This document shows positions 12,633 through 22,957 of a stretch of 64,000 nt of DNA, one piece after another. How positions within the stretch are numbered: the first letter of the stretch is position 1; each line of letters begins with the position of its first letter. Position numbers and translations under genes: made by a program. Location of the stretch: NCBI GenBank assembly GCA_001599975.1, contig BCIO01000001.1, forward strand, positions 4,275,631 to 4,339,630. The letters are read 5' to 3'. This DNA is from Cystobasidiopsis lactophilus (taxonomy: Eukaryota > Basidiomycota > Agaricostilbomycetes > Agaricostilbales > Chionosphaeraceae). The notes under the pieces are model-generated. The model did not search any database. It saw nothing but the letters and a program-made list of their open reading frames with translations, and had not been told where the DNA came from.

Positions 12633-13213
12633 CTACATTCCGGCCGGCTTGACAAAGTTGCCCTCGGCTTGGGGCACGCCTTGAGCGGGAGAAGCCCAGG
12701 AGACCCGGTGCTTGCAAAACTGTTCGATCTTGGGCTTCAACGGACCATCGACCAGGGTGAGGTCGTCCACGGCGCCCATTCGCATGACGTAGACGCCCGG
12801 GAAGCCGCTCGAGATGCGATAGAGGAGCGAGCCACAAGTCTGATCACAACCATTAATCGAGCTGCTATAAGGAGAGAAGAGGCATGAGCGGACCTTGCAA
12901 AAGTGGCTGTCCATCTGGTCGCCCGTCTCGATGCCGTGCTTGCGGACGTAGACGGACAGATTGTCTTCGCCGCTGAGGAACTTGACAAAGGTGCCGAGTA
13001 AGGCAAAGTTGGTGGCGCCAAAGACGGAGCTGGTGATCTTGCGATCATCGACGCAATGGCAGGTGCTGTGTCGAAGCTCCTTAGACTCCACTTGCATGTA
13101 CAGAGAGTGTGAGAGACTCACAAGCTGCCGACGACGTTGCCTTCTTCGATGGAGTACTGCATCTTGACGGCGCCGCAGTAGCAGCTCGAGGTGACTTTGG
13201 ACAGGTCGGTCAT
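12633..13213 (-). CDS. GFA/CENP-V-type zinc protein (glutathione-dependent formaldehyde-activating enzyme-like)
   Basis: Members of this family bind two zinc ions through paired cysteines; the founder (Gfa) condenses formaldehyde with glutathione, while many fungal members have no proven substrate. Exons 13122-13213, 12894-13065 and 12633-12839 give 156 residues. The first zinc pair (SCYCGAVKMQ) and the last pair (HFCKTCGSLLYR) are intact. The central motif reads FTCHCVDDRKITSS, where many relatives have Cys-His-Cys-x-x-Cys-Arg-Lys, so the third cysteine of the site assigned to catalysis in Gfa is an Asp here. Gfa activity is therefore doubtful. The start is the ATG at 13211-13213. Confidence 0.85.
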
Positions 13214-14065
13214 GCTGGCTTCTTGAGTGCGAGTTCGGGGTAGGCCTGCAACACCATTGCTCAAGCTACCCGATGAATATGATTGAGATGAAGACTCACG
13301 AGAAGGCTGGTGGAAGATGGATTGAAGAAGCACCAGAGCATGCTTCTTGGGGCCCTTTTGTAGTCTATGCCCGCTTGCCTTCTGTGGCCGAGAGAGCATG
13401 ACGAAGACGATAAAGATGACTCATCTGAAGAGAGAGGTCGAAGGTCCGGCTTCTTGAAGCAGGTTTGGACGCCAGCGCGCGCAAGAGGAGAGACGCAAGC
13501 CTGGATTGACTAAGCTGGCCGGCGATCCCAGTCTCCCAGGAAAGAGCTCGGAGGGGAAGCACGATGTTGCTTGTTCATCATCAATTGAAGGCATTTAAGA
13601 GGGCCAGAGGTCAAGGCCGAGCCGTTTCCCTCGCAGAGCGAAAGCATGGACCGCGGGAAGTAGGCAAGAGGCCAGCAGAACTCCTCCGGCCTCGGTCCCA
13701 GACCACCACAGCGCATTTGAAGACAGTCCAAGAAATGTCTGAGAGCATTATGACGGGCGAGATCCAAGGCAAGAAACCAGAGACCCAAGTCGAGCAGGGA
13801 TTTGGCATCGCAGTGCGCGATGAAGATACGGCATCCAGGATGAGGACAGCAGTATGCCATACTAAATCAACTGGAAAGCAGTCAACCAGCGAGCCACAAT
13901 TTGCCGGGCAGGTCATGGACCCGGGCCAACACACCTCTGACCCAGAGCACCATCTTCAAGCGCCGGGTCATCCTGGGTCATCCCCCAGTTCTGGTCCTTG
14001 CCTCAGCAGCAACACCTCGACTAGCATCGCCCGCAAACCCAGCAACGCGTTCTGAGCCCGCACAA
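13214..14065. other. divergent intergenic region, no gene seen
   Basis: This 852 bp stretch separates the start codons of the GFA-like gene (minus) and Eaf3 copy A (plus) and should carry both promoters. Open frames of 116 to 163 codons run through it on both strands, but their composition is featureless, they overlap antiparallel and they match no family I know. Confidence 0.45.
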
Positions 14066-15581
14066 ATGGCCGCCATGCAGCTTTTCCGTTCGTGTTTACC
14101 TTCGCCTCAAGGTCTCCGTCAGGTCCTTCATACTGACCTTGCTCGATTGGTTGGTCGAACAGAGGAGGGCGAGCGTGTCCTAGCATTTCACGGCACGCTG
14201 TGAGCCCGAGTCTTTGTGTGGCAGGACGCGTGCTTAAATGAACCCTCCAAAAAACAACAGGCTCTATGAGGGCAAAGTGCGTCTGCCTATTGCTTGCCCT
14301 GGGTCGAGGCTGTCAATGCATGCTGATGAGCTTGGCACAGATCATGCAGGTCGATCTGCGCCCGGACGTGTACTATTTGGTCCATTACAAAGGGTGGGCA
14401 CCTCGCTCCATCCAGCCCTTGCTTCGAGCTTAGAACTGTTTGTATTGTCCACAGCTGGAAGTCGACGTGGGACGAGTGGCTCAGGCCGAACCGGGTGCTC
14501 AAGATCAACGAGCAAACGCTGGAGCGGCAAAAGCAGCTCGCCGCCTCCTCCAAAGCCAAGGCCAAGCGCGATGCCGACGAGGGCAAGTCCACCGCCCGGG
14601 TCACGCTCAAGTCGCTCAAGGCCGAGAACGCGGCCGCTGCTCGGGGCGTCAAGAGGGGGAGGGACTCGAACGTCACCCTGGACTTGGAGGACGACTGGCA
14701 GATGCGGCCCGAGATCAAGCTCAGCTTCCCGGACGCGGCCAAGGTGCAGCTGGTCGACGACTGGGAGGCTGTCACCAAGAACAACATGGTTCGTTTTTTT
14801 GGGCCCCAGCTTCTGTCCTTCCACGCTTGCTGTCGGACTTACATGTGTGCCTGTCGGACAGATTGTGCCCCTTCCGCGGTCGCCCAACATAATTGAAGTG
14901 CTCAAAGCTTACGAAGAGGAAGCCACGACCACATTCAAACCTCCGTGCGTTGGCTGATCCACTTCTATCTCTCTCTGTCTCGTCACGCTGAGATGCTCGG
15001 CGCCCGTCGTTCTTCGCACAGACGCTCGGCCAACCTGGTCAAGGAGCTCTCCGCTGGGCTTTTGCTGTACTTTGAGAAGTCGATGGGCCAAAACCTGGTG
15101 TACCGCATCGAGAGGAAGCAGTACGAGGACGTGATGAAGAATGGTGCGCCCCACGAGACCTTGCCTCTATGGAAAAGGGTTCTCTTGCTCATGGAGTCGT
15201 CGATTGGGCCACAGGCGACTCGGAGTTGGACATTGCCACCGTGTATGGCGCGGAGCACTTGCTCAGATTATTCGGTGCGTGCAACCTTCCTACCTTGCTC
15301 ATCAACTTCGCGCTGATGGGTCGGACGGATCGCCACACAGTCAACCTGCCCGAGCTCATTGCGCATTCAACGATGGACTCTGAGAGCGTCGAGCTGCTCC
15401 GAGAAGCGCTCCAAGACTTTCTCAAGTGGGTGCTGCGCTTCCTTCTCGCTCACGAAAGTTATGCTGAAGGCTAAGGCGGATTCACAGATGGCTGTTCAAG
15501 AACCAAAAGCAATACCTGCTCTCGCCTCTGACCGACTACGAAGCGGCGCCGGAGGAGTACGTCGAGGTGCTCAAGACCTAG
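14066..15581 (+). CDS. EAF3: MRG15/Eaf3-type chromodomain protein, copy A
   Basis: Eaf3/MRG15 reads H3K36 methylation with its chromodomain and anchors NuA4 acetylase and Rpd3S deacetylase through its MRG domain. Ten exons (14066-14111, 14163-14199, 14261-14276, 14341-14393, 14455-14788, 14862-14944, 15022-15143, 15215-15274, 15341-15425, 15488-15581) give 309 residues. The chromodomain shows ERVLAFHGTLLYEGKI and VYYLVHYKGWKSTWDEWLRP; the MRG domain shows IVPLPRSPN, VYGAEHLLRLF and KNQKQYLLSPLTDYE. The first intron is 51 nt and open, so it could be read through. The chromodomain insert is shorter than in copy B. The stop is 36 bp from the stop of the convergent EMC8/9 gene. Confidence 0.9.
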
Positions 15582-15617
15582 AAGCAACGCGCCGGCCTTC
15601 TTGTATTGTCCCCTTTC

Positions 15618-16332
15618 TCATAGTTGCAACTGCGAGACCTCTGTGCTCCTCTGCCCCAGCCAATCGCACCCAATGTCCTGCAGGTGGTCGTCCCAATCCA
15701 CCGGCCCGTCTTTTGTGAGCTCCAGATCTGAAAGCCAGGTGGACTGCTTGTCGACGATTTTGGGCGTCTGGACGGAGAGCGTGCTGGAAGCTTGGGCCGC
15801 CTGGGTGCCTGGTGTGGCTGCCTTGGTATAGGTCTGTGCAATCACACCTTCAACAGCATGCAACAAAGACAAGGAGGAGCCGAGACGCACGATGAATGGC
15901 ATGCGATTCTCCATCAGCAGCTCGTTGTCAATCTGTGAGAGCAACTCTGGGCGTCAGTACAGCACGCTGTAAGGTAAGAACTAAGCTCACGACCAGTATG
16001 AGCGCGTCCCTGCCCAGCGTCCGCGCAATCTCGCCCGCCAGCGCCTGCCTCGCCGGGTGCACCGACGTCGAGTTGACCGAGTCCGCCGCGCAGTAAATCC
16101 CACAGATCTCCCGCTTGGCCTTCTTAGCGTGCTCCTGCGCTAACCCCAAGCCTGCCTCGGCCATGGCGGACAAGTAGGTCCAGTGGTGCTGGAACGGCAG
16201 GACCGAGATGATTTCGGTTGGCAGCGCCGGGTCGCACAGCAGGAGGCCGGTGATCGCCTGCGACGGGTACTTGGCCGCGTGCAGGAGCGCGGTGATATAC
16301 GCTGCGTCGTGTAGCTTGATTGGACTGGCCAT
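15618..16332 (-). CDS. EMC8: ER membrane protein complex subunit 8/9
   Basis: This is a UPF0172/EMC8-9 family protein, a cytosolic subunit of the ER membrane protein complex, which inserts tail-anchored and polytopic proteins. Exons 15991-16332 and 15618-15932 give 218 residues. The N-terminus has the family pattern HDAAYITALLHAAKYPSQAI with NGLLL-like TGLLLCDP, then FQHHWTYLSAMAEAGL and IVRLGSSLSLLHAVEG near the C-terminus. It is an MPN-like fold without the JAMM metal motif, as expected for the family. The gene sits between the two Eaf3 paralogues; nothing suggests a functional link. Confidence 0.88.
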
Positions 16333-16436
16333 TTCCGCGGATGTTGCTGGGCAAACTCGTGCTTTGGGCGAAATTCACGAGGCAAAGCGGCAAAGTGCAA
16401 GGAGATGCTACACATGGGAGACGGGCCAATTGCAGT

Positions 16437-17867
16437 TTAGACCCTGACAATGTTCTGATACGCCGAGCTCGAGTTCTCGTACTCTTCGAGCGGGTAGAGG
16501 AAGAAGCGGGCTTGGTTGCCGGCGAGCCACCTGCGGATCTCTCTCAGTTTCTGGAAGCCCTGACTCCAGACAGTGTCACTTACTTGACGACGTCGTTGGC
16601 CAGACTGGCGAGCTGCCTGGTCTCGGCCTCTTCCATCTTCGTGCCGCCCACTAAGTCCGAAAGGGAAACTGTGCGATCGCTCAACAACAAGTCCAATGAA
16701 CGTGGTGAGGAGAGAACGCACCGAATAGTCTGAGGAAATGTTCGGCGCCGTAGACTTGGCTCATGGGATAATCCACTCCATCTGTGCGACTCAACAATTG
16801 GAGGAAGATCAAAGATCGCAAAGTGGAGCTAAGACGCACATTCATCTCGCAGTCTCGCGTACTGCTCTCGCTCGAATCGATACAGCAAGTAGCTGCCCAG
16901 GGATTTGTCAAAGTAGGTCTTCAAGCCGTCCAGCCAGTCTTCGATGGTCGCTTGCTCTTGTCTGGGAGCACCACCTCCTGCTGAGCAAAATTTTGCCGCG
17001 CAAGCAGAAAGAGCGCTCACTTTAAGCGGGTCCTCGCCAGGCACTCTTCCTTGTAAATCTCTATCAAGTCCTCCACGTTCGGCGAGCGAGGCAAGGGAAT
17101 CAGCTGTGCGACCAACAAGGCATTCCAGATTAGCTCAAGGTCATCTGAGGAAGTGGTCGCTCGCACCTTGTTGGCTTTGGTGATTGCTTCCCAATCGTCG
17201 ACCAGGTGGTAGCGCAGGTACTCCGGGATGTCGATCAGCAAGAAAGGCTTCTCCTCGTCGGCAGCTTGGGCAGCCAGCTCCTTCATCTTCTTGGCCTCTC
17301 TCGCCCGCTCCAGCTGCTCCAGCTTGGCTTGCGACACCTCTCTGTGGCCATGTTCCCTGCCGTCCGCGATGGCAGCTGCGGGCCCGGCGACTTTTTTCGG
17401 CTTGGACGTCTTGGGCTCGTGCTTGTCCTTGAGCTGGGCTTGCTTCGCCAGGCTCTCGTCGTTGTAAGGCAAAAGTCGGGAGTGTCGAACCCATTCGTCC
17501 CAGCTGTAGACATTCGTTCAGACATGTTGACGCCTTTTGTCGTCTGAAAGATTAGCCACTCCTTACCTCGCCTTCCATCCCTTGTAATGGACTTGGTCTG
17601 CAGCTTGGCTTCAGCCAAAGCACTCAATCTGAAAGTAGTCACATACAGTAGCTCGTGTCTTCGCCGTCAACGATCGGCTTCGTATCCACCTCCACGACCT
17701 GCTCGAAAATCTTAGGCGCGCGATTCGAGGGCTCCAGTGGCGACGGCAAACCTTGGCTTCGTACAGCCTGGCCTTGAAATTAGTCTCGGTGGACAGCAAG
17801 GGATGGCCATAACGACGTACATGGGGCCATGGTAGCACAAAACTCGCTCGCCCACTCGATACACCAT
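16437..17867 (-). CDS. EAF3: MRG15/Eaf3-type chromodomain protein, copy B
   Basis: This is a second MRG15/Eaf3 protein, 312 residues in ten exons (17821-17867, 17752-17767, 17647-17710, 17567-17597, 17167-17503, 17021-17103, 16840-16961, 16722-16781, 16584-16668, 16437-16530). It is the more canonical copy: YRVGERVLCYHGPMLYEAKI, then [20 protein letters not shown], a Lys/Glu-rich linker, and an MRG domain with LIPLPRSPN, VYGAEHFLRLF and the start WLAGNQARFFLYPLEEYE. The last five exons are 83, 122, 60, 85 and 94 nt, identical in size to those of copy A, and both genes share a 16-nt chromodomain exon. The copies therefore arose by gene duplication. Their division of labour is unknown. Confidence 0.9.
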
Positions 17868-18284
17868 TTCGGGCGGAAAAGGCGGGCAAAGCCAAGGGAG
17901 AGGGAGTGTGGTCAGTGAAAGCCCAATCTGGGCCCTTCAGTCACAGCTGCGAAGGCGGTTTGGCGGCCTTCGTCAAACGGCGAAGGTGATGGGCCGGGTC
18001 AGAGGAGCGGCTACGTCGCCACAAGGGCGTCTCCGTGTTCAAAGGTCAGGCGCGGCTCTTGTGCACTCTTAAAAGCCGACAGACACGGAGGAGGCAAGGT
18101 CTCGCGCTCGATAGGGTCTCAAATCGGAATTCGCCTCGAAGGTGGGTGGTGGACGGGAGCAAAAGCCTCAAATCAGAACGAAGTCCCCTTTCCGCTTGCG
18201 ACGCTTGTGCTTTAGCCTTGCAGAACGTATAGTAGCTCTGGGCTGTCTTTCCTGGCCGCGAAAGGGGCCCACGCCACTCAGCAT
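17868..18284. other. intergenic, no gene seen
   Basis: About 417 bp between the start codon of Eaf3 copy B and the stop codon of the TMEM14 gene, both on the minus strand. It should carry the copy B promoter. No other feature is visible. Confidence 0.45.
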
Positions 18285-18888
18285 CTAGAGCAAACGTTGA
18301 CCGTATCGACCAAACGTCAGAACCGAGAGGATGGCAATGAGGCCGGGCGGCATGAACTGCACAATCTCCGGTGAGCTCTTCTAGTCCAGAAGAAAAATAC
18401 TGAGCTTGCCTTTCCGGTCGCTGCGAACCTCCTGGCCATGACGAGGGCCAACAAAGCGCTCGAGCCTTTGGGTAGCATTTGATCAGAGCTCGGACTTAGC
18501 TCTCGGTGTTTGGAATGCTCACCGAGGATAACATCGACCTGGCCCGTCGAGTGGACGCGGTTCACGCCGAAGAGGGAAAGAGCGCCAAAAGCTGTTTGTG
18601 ACGCACTCGCGTTTTATAACGCCGCCGCTTCTCTGCCAACTAGCATAGCTTACCGCTTCCAGCTACCAACGATGGCACAGACTGAGCACGGACAAAACCG
18701 AAGATCCCGCCTGCCTGGAGCCCCGACTGCTTTGAGCGGGGAGCGCAAGGAACCACTTCGAAGCAAACAGTACCAGCAAGAGGGCCGCATAGCCGACGCC
18801 CAGAGGGTCCTTTGCTGCTAATCTCTATATGAAACGCTTAGCCTGAACGTAGACTGTCGATGAAGCCACCTACTTGAATCTCCGCCAT
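18285..18888 (-). CDS. TMEM14 family membrane protein, 111 aa in six exons
   Basis: This is a small polytopic membrane protein of the TMEM14 (Tmemb_14) family, members of which sit in mitochondrial inner or chloroplast envelope membranes; the vertebrate TMEM14C moves porphyrin. Six exons (18874-18888, 18774-18824, 18654-18726, 18523-18591, 18410-18465, 18285-18356) sum to 336 nt. The product shows the family order: DPLGVGYAALLL, SGLQAGGIFGFVRAQSVPSL, VAGSAFGALSLFGV, ALLALVMARRF, then TGK joined to FMPPGLIAILS and FGRYG. The TGK-FMPPGL join, typical of the family, requires a GC-AG intron (AAG/GCAAGC donor). No long open frame marks this gene. Confidence 0.85.
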
Positions 18889-19172
18889 CGTGGTCTGAGA
18901 AAGAAACAAGTGTGGGGGAGAAAGCCGGCGTGCGTGTCCTCTTGCCTCGGCCAAGTGTGGTAGTTGCACCGTCTGCTGTGGTCTTGCAAAACAAAGGGAA
19001 TCTAACTACAAGCCCAAAATTGCCCAGCTTGCCTCTTCTGCTACCAGATCCGAAGCGACTTTCGCCACCGTGGCACCGGGTGCGCTTCATTGCGCTGTAA
19101 ACGTGAACCCTCCAACATTAAAGCTGACTCTCGAATCAACATGTGCGTTCAGTGAGCAAGAGGTGGTCTTCC

Positions 19173-19597
19173 TTACCCGTCGGGCGCAGTGAAGCAGAAT
19201 GTGCTGGTGTCGTCTGGCCCAGTCCAAGAGCCACTTAGTCCGCTAGGAACGCAGGTGCCTTCTGGCGCCTGGCCGGAGTTATAGGCATTCCACAGGCCGG
19301 TGCCCGAGACTAGGATGCTTTTGGAATAGCCGTCCAGGGCGTAGCAGGCGCCTGTCAGTACTTGTGTCAAAGTCGCCTTTTGGCCGGCAATGTAAGCATC
19401 CTACCGACAGGGGTCCATTCCGAAATCATAAGCACCATGTCACCGCTGCACCCTGCACCACTGAAGAGCACAAAACTTGAACATTGTCCTCGGAGTGGAA
19501 GTTGCTCAGCCGCTCACTAGTATTGGATAACTCGCCATCCGAGGGTCAATGGGGTACTTAAACTCAACAGCAGGGCTATAGTGGTTGAAAAACGCAT
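19173..19597 (-). CDS. small secreted four-cysteine protein, copy 1
   Basis: I do not recognise the family. Three exons (19518-19597, 19409-19460, 19173-19376) sum to 336 nt and encode 111 residues. The N-terminus starts MRFSTTIALLLSLSTPL, a clear signal peptide, so the mature protein is probably secreted. Four cysteines lie in GAGCSGD, TGACYALDGYSKS, GTCVPSG and DTSTFCFTAPDG, enough for two disulfides. The copy at 20295 shares the same spacing and the motif SKSI-V-G-G followed by FC-TAP-G, and both introns fall at the same points. The second intron is only 32 nt. A small secreted effector or surface protein is possible; function is unknown. Confidence 0.75.
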
Positions 19598-20294
19598 GCT
19601 AGCGATGGGTGTAGATGGGCAAGAAACGCCGCAATGTGTTGCAGGGCTCCAAGAAGAGGAGAGAAAACAGCGTGTGAAACGTCTGACGCGACGACACCTC
19701 GACAGACTCTGAAGAATGCAACTTGTGTGAGCAGCTGTAGATCGTAGAATAGGAAGGAGCAGAAGGCCATAAATCGAATCAGACGCGGGAGGTCATTTCG
19801 TCCGCTCGCGACACAGGTTCTGAGCTTCTACAGGTCGCCCTCTGGCGACAGAATTGACCTCTTGAGGCTCATTAAGAAGAGCCATCGTCTTCGGGCGCCA
19901 TTTTGGGGGCAAGGGCAGTCTCTCAACGAAGTCTGCGAATGTAACTCCGACCTCTTGAAAAGTTGGAAGCGAGAGGGTTCTGCAAAGGGGTAACTGGCTT
20001 GACCTGCTCAGCTTTGGAGAGATGTTATGCGAGAAGGCAAGTAAGAATGAAGATTAACTAGACTTTTGCCGTGGCAGGCCGACACCAACCCACCAACGAA
20101 GGCGGTGGCGTGGGGACAGTCGGATCAGTCGATTGTGGCGACATTTGGTGGAAAATCTAGGGTCTATTGCAGTTTCTTTGACAAGGATGTCTTAGTATAA
20201 AATACGATTTGGCGTTCCGTCAGCAATTTGCCTCTACCCACGTCAACTACTGCGCAACAAAACCCAAGCCACCATTGTCGTAGCTGCCTCGAAG
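19598..20294. other. intergenic between the two secreted paralogues
   Basis: About 700 bp upstream of secreted copy 1 and downstream of copy 2. It should contain the copy 1 promoter. A 64-codon minus-strand frame is present at 19576-19770 but shows no splice link to either gene. Nothing else is recognised. Confidence 0.45.
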
Positions 20295-20761
20295 TTAGTG
20301 GGATTGCCAAGAGACACCGGGACCACCGGCGTACCCGTTAGGAGCAGTGATGCAAAAGTAATTTTCGTCGTCCGTGCCAGCGTGAGTGGCGATGAGGTTG
20401 GCATCGTCGCAGGTGCTGGTGTAGGCCAAGCCTGACTTGTAGATCTTGAACGTTCCTTTGCCCTTCACATTGATACTTTTGGAGACGCCAGAGTAAGAGT
20501 CGTCAAAGGCTTCGCAACCATCTGCATGCACCTTGATGACGCCGTCGTTATCCTGGAGAGGAAAAAGCCCTACTAAGGACTGCAAGATCGTCCGGCGTTC
20601 CCTCTGAGTAGAAATTGAAATCGTTGCAGTTGGCTCCACTGATATGAGAAGTTAGAAGCCTCGACAGGAAGGCAAAGCACAACATCATACTGATACGTCT
20701 CAATAGCGTAACCCATAATAGACGGAACGAGAGCAAGTATAGCAGCAGTTGATATACGCAT
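20295..20761 (-). CDS. small secreted four-cysteine protein, copy 2
   Basis: This is a paralogue of the gene at 19173. Exons 20697-20761, 20581-20638 and 20295-20552 sum to 381 nt (126 residues). The start MRISTAAILALVPSIMGYA is a signal peptide. Cysteines lie in TGANCNDFNF, ADGCEAFDDSYSG, TSTCDDAN and ENYFCITAPNG. The shared core is A-D-YS-SKSI-V-G-G with Y-SG-A, then C, then FC-TAP-G. The second intron is 28 nt (GTCCTT to CTCCAG) and sits where copy 1 has its 32-nt intron, which supports both calls. The C-terminus is longer than in copy 1 by a Gly-rich tail. No enzyme motif is seen. Confidence 0.75.
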
Positions 20762-21775
20762 GACTAAAAGAAAGGTAAACAGGCACCAAAGTCTGAATGC
20801 ACGATCAAAGATAACCTTGCGACTGCGAACACCTCTGGCAGGACGGAGGAGCCGCGGAGAAGAGCTTCCAGTCCAACGATGAAACAACACTCTGTATCGT
20901 TCTGTTCGAATACTGTAGCTCTAAGCCGCGGAGCCCGAACCTGAAGTGACTGCGTTTCGAGCCAAGAGAAGACCAGCACAAGACCAGAGCATTCTCTTCG
21001 GCGTACGCAATTTGGAATTCAAGGCACCACGACAAGACTGTCAGGAGGACAGACGAAGAAAGAACGTCTGCCATTGGGCCTCTGATAATAGGCAGCAAGA
21101 GGAGAGAATGCTGAACCTCGATCACAACCAACGTCGCGACCCGTCCCAGACGCGCATCACTCAGAAGACCAAAAAGAACGTAAGGGATCAGTCTATAGCA
21201 AAGAACAGAGTGGCCAGAAGGCGTCAGGGCGGAACATCTTCCGGTGTCTGGAAGTGTCGAGGATGCCTGGCAGAGTCGTTCCATCCGCAGAGGCTTGCAT
21301 TTGTCTTGGATGAGGCCTAAGGACCACACCGTCGTGGTAGTACCGTCAATGCCATCTGCGATGAGCTGTCGCACTTCTCGCCACTGCCATCGCAGGGATG
21401 AATGATTCTGTCCTCTCGCGGCCATGATGCGACGAACACCATCTTCATTCCGCCGTTCCCCAAGTGTCATACAGACAGCATGGATACAATAAGAAACAGA
21501 CAGTCAAGCCATGACGTCGCTGAGCGCGGACAAGAGTCGTCCGCCCAGCCCGCCCGATTTCGCGAGAGCGGGGCCTGATCGCTGACTTATCCTCTGGCCT
21601 GCCTGCCTGGCTCTCTGGTTCACCCAATACATTCATAAAATGGTCATTTCGCGCGATATTGGGACGCCCTCTGAGGCAAACAAGCGCATTGGCGGGGTTC
21701 CTACGTTTCGTGCGTTCTCGCTTTCAACTGGCCTTGAGCGGAGCATTAGCCTGAATACAACCGTCCCTGAGAAAA
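20762..21775. other. intergenic, no gene recognised apart from a hidden GST first exon
   Basis: About 1 kb divergent between secreted copy 2 (minus) and the glutathione S-transferase gene (plus). A minus-strand frame of 221 codons (20805-21470) is compositionally featureless and matches nothing I know. The first exon of the GST gene probably lies near 21640-21770 but I could not place it. Confidence 0.4.
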
Positions 21776-22714
21776 GACTACTACGACTTCTTCTCCAGAG
21801 GGCGTGCGCTTCTCCCCTGTCCCTTCATGCCGTTCGTAGGAAGTCTGACTGAAGGCAACGCTGAACAGGTGGCGAGGCCGTCCGCCTTTTTTTTGAGGAC
21901 GCTGGCATCGCTTTCAAGGATTTAAGGTACTCCTTCGACGAGCGCAACAATGCCTCCGAGGGCCAAAAGTGCGAGCAGAGTGAGCCAGTCTTCTCTCTTT
22001 CCCCAAGCGCAGCGGGTTCTGACGTGTGCCAAAATCTCAGACCCAGTGGGCAGCATGCCTTTCTTGGAGCTCGACGGCAAGATCCTCACCCAAACCTACC
22101 CGATGATGCGGCTGTGGTCCCGCCAGCTCGGCGCGTACGACGGCAAGACGGATGAGGAGCGCTATTATGTCGACGTGATGTGCGACATGGCGGCCGATTG
22201 GCGGTCCCATTTTGTCAGCTCGGCCTTTGAAACTACAAAGGATGGACTTGGGCCTATGGAGAATAAGAAGCCGTTCGAGAATCACAAGTCAAGCTTGCTC
22301 TACTGTACTCGCATCACACACCGAAACTGATATTGGTTTCTGCTAGGGGCTACTTACAAGGCAGTAAGCCGCGCTACAAGAATCTCTATCTAGTGATGGT
22401 GAAACTGATCTGTCCTGCAGAATATGTCGCTGGCCTCGAAGGGCAATTGAAAAGCTCTCCCTATTCTCAAGGTGGCCCATTCGTCCTTGGTGCCACCATT
22501 TCCTATGCCGATTTCGTCATCTTCCAGATCTACCATGATGAGTGAGTGCCTTCTTGGTCGTACTGCTGATAAATGCAGCTTAAGGCTTGGCAACAGACGA
22601 GAAATTGGAGGCATCGACCTTTCAAAGTACCCTCGTGTCAAGCAGCTCGTCGAGGCGATCCCTCAAAGACCTAACATCAAGGCCTACTTTGCTTCTGACC
22701 GCTACTACAACTAA
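21776..22714 (+). CDS. glutathione S-transferase (sigma/alpha-like), 5' exon unresolved
   Basis: This cytosolic transferase conjugates glutathione to electrophiles. Resolved exons are to 21803, then 21869-21979, 22041-22287, 22347-22363, 22421-22541 and 22579-22714. The N-terminal domain reads RGRGEAVRLFFEDAGIAFKD, then MPFLELDGKILTQTYPMMRL, with the Ser in a TQ-Y context that binds the glutathione gamma-Glu. The C-terminal domain shows GGPFVLGATISYADFVIFQI. The join DYYDFFSRG to RGEAV is seen, but the initiating ATG and first exon are not certain. The 17-nt exon at 22347 is the weakest internal call. Function beyond general detoxification cannot be inferred. Confidence 0.8.
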
Positions 22715-22957
22715 GTGTTGCGGGCATGTTGCATTGTTTACGGTGTCGAATGTCAACAAATGGCTTCGGGAGTGCATTGTTGGCCTTAGGGAGTTATAAC
22801 ACGCGCTATTTTGCACTCCAATGGCTGCTGCCTTCTTGCTGAACACGTCAGAACTCGAAGTCTTCGCAGTCGCACTCGCTGCCTCGCCTCTGCAGCTTTC
22901 TCGCTGGAGCGACCGACAACTGCGCTGCAAACTAGTGACGCCGCTCGTTCAAAGTCG

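Noticed and set aside
13564-14055. 163-codon plus frame between GFA and Eaf3 copy A
   Set aside because: Overlaps antiparallel frames and carries no recognisable motif; the true coding start of Eaf3 lies at its end.
20805-21470. 221-codon minus frame upstream of the secreted pair
   Set aside because: No family match, composition is featureless, and it overlaps the divergent intergenic region without splice signals.
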